Below, one piece after another: positions 47,361 to 58,180 of a DNA stretch of 64,000 nt (position 1 is the first letter of the stretch; each line of letters opens with the position of its first letter). The notes below the pieces were generated by a model. It saw nothing but the letters and a program-made list of their open reading frames with translations, was not told where the DNA came from and did no database searches. A program made the translations under genes and the position numbers. Origin of the DNA: Talpa occidentalis (taxonomy: Eukaryota > Chordata > Mammalia > Eulipotyphla > Talpidae); the NCBI RefSeq assembly GCF_014898055.3, contig NW_023601433.1, positions 21,379,641 to 21,443,640 on the forward strand, read 5' to 3'.

Positions 47361-47576
47361 ATTTCTACTGAAAGGCCCAGTGCCTCCAGTCACACAGATG
47401 CAGAGCTCTACACTTTTGAATGCCCCATGTATCAGACACCAGAGAGATCAGGAACTTTGACAAGCACCAGCTTATCCTCCAGCTTCTTTGCGTCAGTCTA
47501 CTTGCCCACAAGGAAGCCTCCCAGTCACTGGAACACCATGCAGATTGCACTGCTGTGTGAGAAGAGGGAAAAATAA
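47361..47576 (+). CDS. DNAH14: Dynein heavy chain last exon e18 with stop (left copy)
   Basis: Acceptor 'actttcttttccag', 71 codons and TAA at 47574-47576. It carries Y.CPMYQTPERSGTL, corresponding to Y.CP+Y+T..R.G.L of dyneins, then a Ser-rich loop and FFASVYLPTRKPPSHWNTMQIALLCEK, matching (F)+..+.LPT...P.HWI..GVALL. Most axonemal chains have GVALLC. MQIALLCEK is the variant ending that I associate with DNAH14. Confidence 0.93.
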   Translation: MSTERPSASSHTDAELYTFECPMYQTPERSGTLTSTSLSSSFFASVYLPTRKPPSHWNTMQIALLCEKREK

Positions 47577-47577
47577 A
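47572..47577 (+). promoter_or_regulatory. AATAAA hexamer overlapping the stop codon
   Basis: The hexamer AATAAA contains the TAA stop of the dynein gene. It is the nearest consensus polyadenylation signal to the stop. If used, the 3' UTR would be only about 15-30 nt. Whether it is used cannot be told from sequence. A downstream T-rich stretch (about 47590-47610) is compatible. Confidence 0.4.
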
Positions 47578-48955
47578 CTTCCAGACCAAACTGTTTACTT
47601 TTTTACTTTACCTGGATTTACATGATTCAAGACTCACATGTAGGCGACACCCCACATAGAAGCCTTGATGCAATGTGCAGGGGATCTTCCAGCTGCTCTT
47701 TATTCCAGGAAGAGGCGCTGTAGTGGGGCTCTGGTTCTGGTGACTGAGCATGTCCAGGAAAGCAGCAGGTTTGACCTTTCCAAAAGCAAAAATGATGGCA
47801 GCTGGCAAGATATCGCATTTTCGTGAACTTGATCCCAGATATTTTCGTGAACTTGATCCCAGATATTTCTGGAATCAAGATACAGTATCATTTGATAGGT
47901 TAAAATATTCCTGTGAAGAGTAGCTCTTTGGAATACTTTGCCTCCCTGGCTGTTCTAAGCCAACAGAACATGACAATGCAGGCCTGACTGCAGACTTGGA
48001 GACAACAGAGGAGGCTCTTCTTCCCCTAATGTATGACACTGTCTCTCCTGACTTCACTAGACTTTCTCTATCCACAGAAAAGGGGTTCTGAGAATGCAGC
48101 TAATTGAATGAACATCAAAATGTGCTTCTGCAGGTAGAATTTTAATTTTTTTTGTGCACTCTGTTGAGCAATGATGAGAATTCTACCTCTCAGACCACCT
48201 ATATACTGTGTGAGACCCCAGGCAAGTTTGCTACATGAGGAAGCAGGTGCTCAGGGAGTCAGTGACTTCTCTGAGCCCATAATGCTCGAAGTGAACAGAG
48301 GCAGGATTCAAAGCCACAGTCATTGTCCCTTTACCCTGGCAATGGGTCCATTGACAGAAAACACATCCCATGTACACAAAAATGAAGACCCACAATTTGT
48401 TCTTTCTGTGAGTGAAGGAGAAGGAGAGGTAGGGCATGGGGGGGATCATATCCAGAACTAAACTGTAACCGCCATGAACAAAACATCAACATCTACTTAC
48501 TTCTGTGTCTAAGAAATTGTAATGTCTGAAAGTAACATCACCAACCAAGCTATTTATTAGAACCTAATCACACACACAACTATGGAAAAGATTTATAAAG
48601 ATCTAATCCTGTCATTTAGGAATCAGTAAGAAAATGGTAAAACACACGATTTCAACAAAAATACAAGGTGAGATCTATTTTGGTCCAATTCATTTGCAAA
48701 AGTAATTTTAAGAATGATCCACGATTTGCTAGATGAGTCATGATCTGTGAACACCATGATACACAGGCTTTTCTCTAAACAGTGCAAAAGACCAAGACTC
48801 ACACAATGTGGCATTTTAACTTACCTAGTGTTGGTGCAGATCCTGGCACCCACCTCCTGTAGAGCAAGGTCATGCTGGGAAGAGATGTAGTCGGGGAGCT
48901 GGGTGTGAGCGCATCTCACTGACCCGTTAATACCGTTCACACATGGATTGTCTTT
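47577..48955 (+). other. 3' flank of the dynein gene
   Basis: Downstream sequence with a 24-bp perfect tandem duplication at 47818-47841 and 47842-47865 and a MIR-like stretch at about 48205-48325. A possible minus-strand exon is discussed at 48825-48966. No other gene recognised. Confidence 0.5.
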
Positions 48956-50162
48956 AAAACATACATGGGAGAGGGGCGGAGCAATATGGCGGCGAGGAGA
49001 CGCTGCGAGTAAGATCTCCCATTAAAAAAAGTTAATAGGGAGGAAAAGCGGCAGGTCCCAGTGAGAACTGGGACACGGAAGATAAACGGGTGACGCCAGC
49101 GAACTGCCCTAAGAAGAACTGGCCATAAAAGAGGACTAGAAGGGAGGGAGCGCAGAACCCTGCTCCCCCCTCCCCGCCCACAGAGCCGGCACTCTCCGAC
49201 CGGCAGAGAGGAGGAAAAACAAACCAAAACTGCCAACAAGAACAAACGACGCAGCAAGCGGGCCTGTGAGTGGAAAGGAACTATTGCAGCACCACACCCC
49301 GTGAACGGGAGCTGAGGCGAACCCTGCAGGATCCGCCGCGGCGGTGAGCGAACGGCTCTGGGCGCCATTAGAGAAGAACAAAGACCCCGGGAGACGCGCA
49401 CACAGCCCGGGCTGCCGGTAAGCCTGCGCGGAGAGCGGCGCGCTCTGCGCGCTTGAAAAGCAAGTGCAAACCTGGATCGCGGCTGCCCAGGTCCCCGCGC
49501 CTGCGACCTAGGCTTGTGGGGAGACGCACAGAGGTCCTCACTGAGGTGAAGGTCCCTCCCTGAGTGAGCAGGAACCAGGCGCCCAGGCACGGGAGCGGTG
49601 CAAAAGGCGCCATTCCCGCGCCACTGAACTGGGCTACAGCCCGCGTCCTGGAACTGAGGGCTTTGAACTGAGACCCGGGGCACGAAAATTCGGGGCGTGG
49701 TTTCTCCACGACGGTGGGGCACAAGGCAGACACAGCACCCAAAGCTGTTGAGGTGTACCCTACCATTCCCCTCTGTTCTCTGTCCCACGGGTGGGGGAGG
49801 CGAAAAACAGCCCCCCAAGGACAATAGGAGAGATCTCTGGCGCCACCTAGCGACCAGGGAAAAAAAAAGTCACTAACACCCTATAAAACAGGACATTTCT
49901 TAAGACTGCTTGAAAAGGGCAGAAGGTTTCTGGAGGACCCAGTGGCCAGCCGGGAAGTTATTCCACGCCAGGCCCCTTCCGACCAGCAGTCTGAGCCCAC
50001 AGAGGGAGCAGGCACCCACGTCCGGGGCAGACCGGGTGCGCAGAAGAGTGTGCCTGAAACCGGAGGCGCAGGGACTGCATCCCGCTTCGCCATTTGAGAA
50101 CAGGGACATTTCTTAAGTAAAAACTGCCTAAAACCAGCAGAAAGCTCCCCTAGAAGACAGAG

Positions 50163-51191
50163 ATGGCTCCTGGAAGAGCCAGAGGGGAGCGGAGAAGTTC
50201 ACCCAAGATGTCAGTCAGTCCGAGCAACACAGTGTCCCAACGCATACGACAAATTAGAAAACAGACAGTAGGGAGTAGAAGAACCACACGCAACCTAAAA
50301 AAAACTCCTCAGGAAAGAAGCACACCACAAAAAGAAAACCACTCCCCAGATTGCAACGACAGCAACTTGGAAGAACTTCTGAGCCTTCCAGAAAGAGAAT
50401 TTAAAATTGCCATGATTAAAAAAGTGATAGATCAGAAGAAGGAAATTGAGTCCCTGAAGAGGGAAGTAAGAGAAATGCAGGAGATCAAAGAATTAATGGA
50501 GGAACTAAAGAACTCTGGGAAAAGCAATGAAAGCAGAATAGATGAAATGGAAGAACGAATAAGTAATCTTGAAGACACAGAAATAAAAAGAACCAAAACA
50601 GAAAAGGAAAGAGAAGTACGAAGGAAAAAGAATGAAGAAAGACTTCGGGAACTATCTGACTCCATGAGGAAAGGAAATATAAGAGTTATAGGAATTCCAG
50701 AAGGAGAGGAGAGAGATGTAGGAACAGAGAAAATATTCATGGATATAATTGAAGAGAACTTCCCAAATGAGAAGAAGGAGCTGAAAATTGATATACAAGA
50801 AGCAAGAAGAACACCAAACTTCCACGACGAAAGGAAAACACAGCAAGACACATAATAGTAAAGCTCCCAAGAATCCAGGACAAGGAAAAATAATGAAGCT
50901 GACAAGAGGGAAGAAAAGATAACATTCAAAGGAAAACCAATCAGGCTGACATCAGACTTCTCTGAAGAAACACTACGGGCAAGGAGAGAGTGGAGGGACA
51001 TAGTCAACAGACTCCAAGAAAACAGATGCCAACCAAGAATACTCTATCCCGCAAAGCTCTCTTTCCTCCATGAAGAAAGAATATGGACCTTCCCAGACAA
51101 AGAGAAACTCCGGGAATTTCATTGCGACTAAACCCCCACTCCAAAAATACTACAAGGAATCCTAAAGCCAGAACCTCAGAGGGACGAATAA
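50163..51191 (+). pseudogene. L1 ORF1, left copy, frameshifted (probably by sequence error)
   Basis: The frame is open from 50163 to 50855 (230 codons) and then shifts after a lost A in the run at about 50836-50839. Further small losses follow at about 50888 and 50922. Coiled coil and RRM are present. The C-terminal domain is out of frame. The same gene at 60774-61802 is intact, so the breaks are probably not biological. Confidence 0.85.
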
Positions 51192-51261
51192 CAACGAAAG
51201 AAGACCAAAAAAAAAGTTATTAAAAGAATAAATAAATAAAATCAAAGGAAAGACAAACATA

Positions 51262-54251
51262 ATGGCAAATACAGATGCTAACATATCAATAACTCTAAAT
51301 GTAAATGGACTAAACTCTTCAATAAAAAGACACAGAGTTGCAGCCTGGATTAAGAAACAAAACCCAACCTTTTGCTGTCTCCAGGAAACACATTTAGCTA
51401 CAAAAGATAAAATAGGCTCAAAGTCAAAGGATGGAAAACAATCCTACAAGCAAATGGGCCAAAAAAGAAAGCAGGAACAGCTATACTTATATCAGATAAA
51501 ACAGACTTCAAACTCAAAAAAATAAAAAGAGACCCAATGGTCACTACATTATGATTAAGGGGACAATACTTCAAGAAGAAATAACACTCATTAACATATA
51601 CTCACCAAACGAAGAGCACCAAAATATATCAGACAACTGTTGTCCTCTCTGAAAACAGACATCAGAGAAAACACATATGTAGTGGGAGACTTCAACACAC
51701 CACTATCAACAATGGATAGATCAACAAGACAAAAAATAAGTAAAGAAACTAAGCTCTAAATAAGGACCTAGAGCATTTGGGCTTAACAGACATCTATAGA
51801 ACACTAAACCCCAAAAAAACGGAGTACACATTTTTCTCAAGCGCACATGGATCATTCTCCAGGATCGATCACATACTGGGGCACAAGACAAACATCAAGA
51901 TACACCAAGATTGAAATCATACCAACCAACCATCTTTTCTGACCACGAAGGCATCAAACTAGAAATAAATCATAAAAAGAAGGCAAGGAACTATCCTACC
52001 TCATGGAGATTAAAAGCCACACTACTGGAAGACCACTGGACTAACGAGGAGATCAAAGAAGAAATTAAAAAATTCTTTGAATTGAATGACAAGGAGGACA
52101 CCAATATCCTAAATGTATGGGATGCAGCAAAAGCAGTAATAAGAGGAAAAATATAGCAATAGAAGCTCACACACAAAAACAAAAAGAACTCAAAGAAACA
52201 ACCTAATCTCGAAGCTCAAAGATCTAGAAAAAGAACAACAAAAAAACCCAGAACCAGTAGAAGAAAAGAAATAATAAAACCAAAGCAGAAATAAATGAAA
52301 TTGAAACTAAAAAACAATCCAAAAGATCAATGAAACCAAGAGCTGGTTCTTTGAAAAAATCAATAAAATAGACAAACCCCTAGCCAGGCTCACAAAGGAA
52401 AAAAGGGAGAAAGCACAAATAAACAGGATCATCAATGAAAGAGGAGAAATCACACGGACACAGCAGAAATCAAAAGAATAATCAGTAACTACTATGAACA
52501 GTTATATGGAAACAAGTTCAACAATCTAGAGGAGATGGACAAATTCCTACAACTCTACAATCACCCAAAGCTAGATAAAGAAGAAATAGAACACCTAAAC
52601 AGACCAATTACAATTAGCGAAATTGAAATGGTAATAAAAAACCTCCCCAAAAACAAAAGCCCAGGACCTGATGGATTTACAAATGAATTCTACCAAACAT
52701 TCAGAGACGAATTAGTGCCTATCCTTCACAAACTCTTCCAAAAATTGAGAAGGAAGGGACAATACCAAACACGTTCTATGAAGCCAATATTACACTAATA
52801 CCAAAACCGAACAAGGACAACACAAAAAGGAAAACTACAGGCCAATCTCCCTAATGAACACTGATGCAAAAATCCTCAATAAAATTTTAGCTATCAGAAT
52901 CCAACAATGTATCCATAAGATAATTCACCACGACCAAGTTGGATTCATTCCAGGGGCACAAGGATGGTTTAACATCCGAAAATCAATCAACGTTATCCAA
53001 CACATCAACAAAAAGAAATATAAAACCATATGATAATATCAATAGATGCTGAGAAAGCTTTCGACAAAGTGCAACACCCATTCATGATAAAAGCCCTTGA
53101 AATTCTTGGGATACAAGGAACATACCTCAACATCATAAAGGCCATCTATGACAAGCCAACAGCCAGTATCATTGTCAATGGTGAAAAGCTGAAAGCAATT
53201 CCATTAAGATCTGGAACAAGACAAGGATGTCCACTCTCACCACTGCTTTTCAATATAATACTGGAAGTCCTAGCCAGGGCAATAAGACAAGAGAAAGACA
53301 TCCAAGGAATCCAAATAGGAAAAGAGAAGTCAAACTATCACTATTTGCAGACGATATGATATTATACATAGAGAACCCCAAAAACCACAGAAAAGCTAAT
53401 TCAACTCATCACATCAGTCAGTAAAGTGGCAGGATACAAAATCAACACGCAAAAGTCAGTAGCCTTCCTATACACAAACAATAAATCTGAAGAAGAAGAA
53501 ATCAAAAAGACCATCCTTTTTTATTGAAACAAAAAAAATCAAATATTTGGGAATAAATCTAACAAAAGAGGTAAAGGACCTATACAAAGAAAACTATAAA
53601 CACTGTTAAAAGAAATAGAAGAAGACACAAAGAAATGGAAAGACATCCCCTGCTCATGGATTGGAAGAATAAACATTATTAAAATGGCCATCCTACCAAA
53701 AGCAATATACAGATTCAATGCTATTCCAATCAAAATTTTCAATGTCATTCTTCAAAGAAATAGAACAATTATTGATGAAATTCATATGGAATCACCAAAA
53801 ACCCCGAATAGCCAAAGCTCTCCTGAAAAAAAGAAAGGAATGGAGGCATCAGACTCCCAGACTTCAAACTATACTACAAAGCATAATCATCAAAACTGCA
53901 TGGTATTGGAACAAGAACAGACATACAGACCAATGGAATCGAATAGAAATTCCAGAAATAAACCCACAGATTTATGGTCAACTAATCTTTGACAAAGGAG
54001 CAAAGAATATGCATTGGAGCAAAGAAAGTTTGTTCAATAAATGGTGCTGGGAAAACTGGGTCGCTACATGCAAAAGAATGAAGCTTGACCACCACCTCAC
54101 ACCATACACAAAAATCAACTCAAAATGGATTAAAGAACTAGACATAAGACCTGAAACCATAAAATATATAGAAGGAAATATAGGCGAAACACTACGTGAT
54201 ATGCACATCAAAGACATCTTTACAGACACATCACCCAAAGCAGTGAAGTGA
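51262..54251 (+). pseudogene. L1 ORF2, left copy, many frame breaks
   Basis: Start codon context and endonuclease N terminus are clear, but at least a dozen one-base indels against the right copy split it into short frames (51262-51525, 51911-52156, 52535-52798, 53030-53359, 53718-54251). The FADDM motif is at about 53344-53358. The last fragment shows the thumb/C-terminal region up to the gap. Confidence 0.85.
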
Positions 54252-54252
54252 A

Positions 54253-54352
54253 NNNNNNNNNNNNNNNNNNNNNNNNNNNNNNNNNNNNNNNNNNNNNNNN
54301 NNNNNNNNNNNNNNNNNNNNNNNNNNNNNNNNNNNNNNNNNNNNNNNNNNNN
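54253..54352. other. 100-N assembly gap
   Basis: Exactly 100 N, the usual placeholder for a scaffold gap of unknown size. Sequence on its right (54353) restarts inside the antisense L1 at the position equivalent to 43723. Confidence 0.99.
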
Positions 54353-55567
54353 TTCTTTCATTATTATTCGTCCCTCTGAGGTTCTGGCTTTTGGATCCTT
54401 GTAGTATTTTTGGAGTGGGGGTTTAGTCGTAATGAAATTCCAGAGTTTCTCTTTGTCTGGGAAGGTCTTATTCTTTCTTCATAGAGGAAGGAGAGCTTTG
54501 CAGGATAGAGTATTCTTGGTTGGTTCTGTTTCTTGGAGTCTGTTGACTATGTCTCTCCACTCTCTCCTTGCCCGTAGTGTTTCTCTGGAGAAGTCTGATG
54601 TCAGCCTGATGGTTTTCCTCTCAATGTTACCTGTTTCTTCCCTCTTTCAGCTTCATTATTTTTTCCTTTTCCTGGATTCTTGGGGAGCTTTACTATTATA
54701 TGTCTTCCTGTATTTTTCCTATTGTTGTGGAAGTTTGGTATTCTTCTTGCTTCTTGTATATCAATTTTCAGCTCCTTCTTCACATTTGGGAAGTTCTCTT
54801 CAATTATCTCCTTGAATATTTTCTCTATTCCTACATCTCTCTCTCCTCTCCTTCTGGTATTCCTATAAACTCTTATATTTCCTTCCTCATGGAGTCAGAT
54901 AGTTCCCGAAGTCTTTTTTGGTCTTTTTCGTTCTTCCTTCTCTTTTGTTTTCTGTTTTGGTTCTTTTTATTTCTGTGTCTTCAAGAGTACTTATTCATTC
55001 TTCCATTTCATCTATTCTGCTTTCATGCTTTCCCAGAGTTCTTTAGTGCCTCCATTATTTCCTTGATCTCCTGCATTTCTTTTACTTCCCTCTTAGGGAC
55101 TCAATTTCATTCTTCTGATCGTTGATTATTTTTCCCTTATCATTTTTTCCTTTATGACTTCTGTCAGTTTTTTAATCATGGCAATTTTAAATTCTCTTTC
55201 CGGAAGGCTCAGAAGTTCTTCCAAGTTACTGTTGTTTCCATCTGGGGGTGGCTTTCTTTTTGTGGTGTGCTTTTTTTTGAGGAGTTGCTAGGTTGCGTGT
55301 GGTTCTTCTACTCCCTGTCTGTTTTCTAATTTGCCGTATGCATTGGGACACTGTGTTGCTGGGACTGGCTGGCATCTTGGGTGAACTTCTCTGCTCCCCT
55401 CTGACTCTCGGGAACCATCTGTCGGTTTCAAGCAGTCTTTACTGAAGAAAGTTCCCTGTTCTAAAATGCCGATGTCGGGACACACTCCCCTGAGTGCCTG
55501 TCTGCCCCTGTGGTGAGTTCCCGCTCCCCCTCTGGGCTCAGACTGCAGGCCAGAGGGGCCTGGTGTG
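54353..55567 (-). mobile_element. Repeated 5' portion of the antisense L1
   Basis: Copy of 43723-44952 with about 20 single-base deletions. The target duplication at 55568-55585 has lost one C relative to 44953-44971. Confidence 0.93.
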
Positions 55568-56095
55568 TCTCTTGCCCACAGCTTTCTCCAAGAAACCAAG
55601 GGGTGGAGGGCAGGGAATGACCACAACCTGTTTAGCGATTCTAGACTCTGTCTTTTCCCTAAGTCAATGTGACATTTCTTGAGAAAGACTGACACCCTTG
55701 GGTGTTGTGCTTGTTCCTAAAGAGCCATCCTGATTGTCAGGAGCATGACACATGATCAGTCAAGCTTGGTCAGAAGTATTTAAGGGTCCTCTAAACCCAC
55801 ATGGGGTGGGAACCCACGTGGGGGGTGGGAAACCGTTTCTACAAAAGCAACCACTGTTCCCCAAGAGGCCCATCAACTGGCCAGACTAATGTCACCAAGG
55901 CGGTGAGGTGGCTGGATTGAAGTCTCCTCCTGCCCAGCCAGCTTGTGCCCACCTCCTGACTCCCCACCAGTCTCTCACTCTCCACTCTCTCCTCCCACAA
56001 GACATCTCTGTTGTAGCCTCCATGGGAACATTGGGAGGTGCACAACTTTGGCCCCTGGACTCACAAGGTACTTGTTGGTGTGTTTTGCTTCAAAG

Positions 56096-56258
56096 CCTTT
56101 CTTACTGCCTTGCTTCAAGACTATGGAGGTCCCAAGGAATCTCTACAAATGCCCTCACTTTTACTCACCACGTGATCTCCGACAGCCCTGACATCAATGA
56201 TGAGGAGTTCCCCATCACCATCCAGAGGAAAGTCAGCATCCTCAGGAGAGCCTTTAAG
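56096..56258 (+). pseudogene. Repeat of dynein exon e16 with a one-base deletion
   Basis: 163 bp against 164 in the left copy. A G is missing in the GGG of the 'tatgggagg' stretch, shifting the frame. Splice sites are intact. I regard it as a sequence error in a redundant contig end and not as a second exon. Confidence 0.9.
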
Positions 56259-57436
56259 GTGATGAATGATTAAAAGATTGGAAGGGCAACTGTTCATTCA
56301 AACATGGTCATCCCCTCAGCAAACCCTCACTTGGCACTTAGGAGGGGCCAGGCCTGCCATAGGTATGAAAGGGGCAGCATAACCAGGCAGGCCCCCAAGC
56401 TCTGCTTCATCCTCCTGCTCTTTCCCTAAGAGGATAGGAATAATCACGAATGAATGAATGAAATGGATAAAAGATTTAAATAACCACAACAAATGACCAG
56501 ACACTGTAGCAATCAGGATGTAAATATGTGTTGGACCCTCTGGGGCAGCCTCTCCTCTCGGCTGCCATCAGCCTGAACTTCTCATGGTGAGCCCCTTATT
56601 CCAGAGTTGAGCAGGTTCCCAGCAGAAACCCCCAGCCAGCCTGCAGTGAAACTCAATGGCACCCAGGGTGTGCTGAGGATAACCAGGAGGCAGCGTAGGC
56701 AGAAAGCCCAGTGCCCACAGACCCCCAGATGCCAGGGCGGTTTCTCCATATCCTCACCAGTGCTTGCTGTCTCCTGGCTGTTGGTGGCCAGCTGTTGAGA
56801 GGCAGCTCACTGAGGGCTTGACTTGCAATCTCCTAGTGACTAGCAGTATTGACATGTGCTTCTTGACCATCTGTGCCTCTTTGGAGAAATGTCCATTCAA
56901 GCCCTTTGCCCATTTTTTAATATGGGGGTTGGGGGGAACCGGGTGGATCATGCTGGATCACATGGCTACTGCACACATCTGAGAGAGCCCCTGGCATCCT
57001 GGAGTCACCCAGAAAAGTACATTTTCTACTTACCAGAACTTATACAAAACCTATTTAACTTTTTCATATCATCCAAAAATAAGATAAAGAATCCTTCCTA
57101 GCCTTCTAAACTTTTCAGAGCCTAAATCAATCATTGTAGCACATAGAAGTAGGTGATAAATTTAAGCAGAGTATTTTGACTCTAATTTTTCTGTCTTCTA
57201 AAAAGCTGGGCTAAGGAGGATAACTCTAGAAACTTGGGGGTTCACTATTTGAAATACTTTTCAGTATAGTATCTTCATATATATACACCAAAGCCTACAA
57301 AGCACCAACAGCTTATAACCTGAGGAAACAGGTCTTAGGGGTGGGGGCGTGGTCCCCCCAGGGTGGAAGGGAGGTGACCCACCCACTGGAGCCTCCTGTC
57401 TGGGGACCCACTGACACCATCTCACTTTGATCTTAG

Positions 57437-57583
57437 GGCACAAACCTCACACACATCGGCGCTCATGTTTTTGGTTTATTCATCGAGGGGGCAAGGTGGA
57501 ATCATGAAAAGAAAGTACTGGAAGATTCACTTCCTTTTGAGACGTGCTGTGATTTTCCTGAGATATACTTCCTGCCCACAAAG
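57437..57583 (+). CDS. DNAH14: Repeat of dynein exon e17
   Basis: Same sequence and splice sites as 46833-46979. Probably the same exon represented twice. Confidence 0.85.
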
Positions 57584-57964
57584 GTAACTACCCACCTGTT
57601 ATTCTGGTCTTAAATCTCTTGAACTTCCCTCAGCAATACCTACAGACCACTCCTTCTATCCCCACCCTCTGCAGCTTCACTTGGGAAATTTGGCGATATG
57701 CTTCAGACAGCAAACATTGAAAACAGGCCAAACTATTGCTAAAACCCAAAATATCAATAGATGCTACAATAACATCCAAAGTTATTTCTCAAGAATATGC
57801 ACTGGAAGGACATGATAATTACTCTTTAAAGTGCATTCTTCGGCATTATTTCTACTAGTAGTCATACAACCATGCTGTAGCAAATCCCACAAACCTAACA
57901 TAAAAAGTGGGAGTCACTGGTATGCTTGCGCTATGCCATTTCAGTTAAGGACTTTCTTTTCCAG

Positions 57965-58180
57965 ATTTCTACTGAAAGGCCCAGTGCCTCCAGTCACACA
58001 GATGCAGAGCTCTACACTTTTGAATGCCCCATGTATCAGACACCAGAGAGATCAGGAACTTTGACAAGCACCAGCTTATCCTCCAGCTTCTTTGCGTCAG
58101 TCTACTTGCCCACAAGGAAGCCTCCCAGTCACTGGAACACCATGCAGATTGCACTGCTGTGTGAGAAGAGGGAAAAATAA
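57965..58180 (+). CDS. DNAH14: Repeat of dynein exon e18
   Basis: Same as 47361-47576, including the AATAAA that overlaps the stop. Probably the same exon represented twice. Confidence 0.85.
   Translation: MSTERPSASSHTDAELYTFECPMYQTPERSGTLTSTSLSSSFFASVYLPTRKPPSHWNTMQIALLCEKREK

Larger units (their letters stand above)
7362..47576 (+). other. DNAH14: Dynein axonemal heavy chain gene, 3' part (18 exons), probably DNAH14
   Basis: Eighteen exons bounded by AG/GT join without a frame break: 3412 coding bases, i.e. 1136 complete codons plus a stop. The product is the C-terminal quarter of an axonemal dynein heavy chain, the ATP-driven motor of cilia and flagella. Visible landmarks in order are the AAA5 strand with a DNPHF variant of the family's PNPHY motif, LEDQLL, the ATRG..LYFL helix, the AAA6 helix around KLCFSFLLC, WVFLQNCHL, FRLWLSS.....FPVPILQ, YGGWVTD.WD.RC, the C-terminal domain FFFPQAFLTALLQ, and the end HWNTMQIALLCEK. 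The class is certain. DNAH14 is preferred because the chain is divergent from the DNAH1/3/5/7/8-type endings and the last residues resemble my recollection of DNAH14; this is memory, not a search. Upstream exons lie outside the window. Introns are full of transposons, but no exon is interrupted in the left copy. Confidence 0.85.
48967..54252 (+). mobile_element. Near full-length young L1, left copy, cut by the gap
   Basis: Starts 'gggagaggggcggagcaatatggcgg', a typical complete L1 5' end. 5' UTR to 50162, ORF1 from 50163, ORF2 from 51262, then runs into the N gap before its 3' end. The predicted target duplication aaaacatacat lies directly upstream (48956-48966), with its partner outside the visible sequence. 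ORF1 and ORF2 show many single-base losses relative to the right copy, increasing toward the gap. Confidence 0.92.

Noticed and set aside
48937..49824. 295-codon minus-strand open frame (and its 262-codon counterpart at 59540-60328)
   Set aside because: It lies entirely antisense to the CpG-rich L1 5' UTR, has Arg/Pro/Ser-rich content with no motif, and changes frame between the two copies. A by-product of GC-rich sequence.
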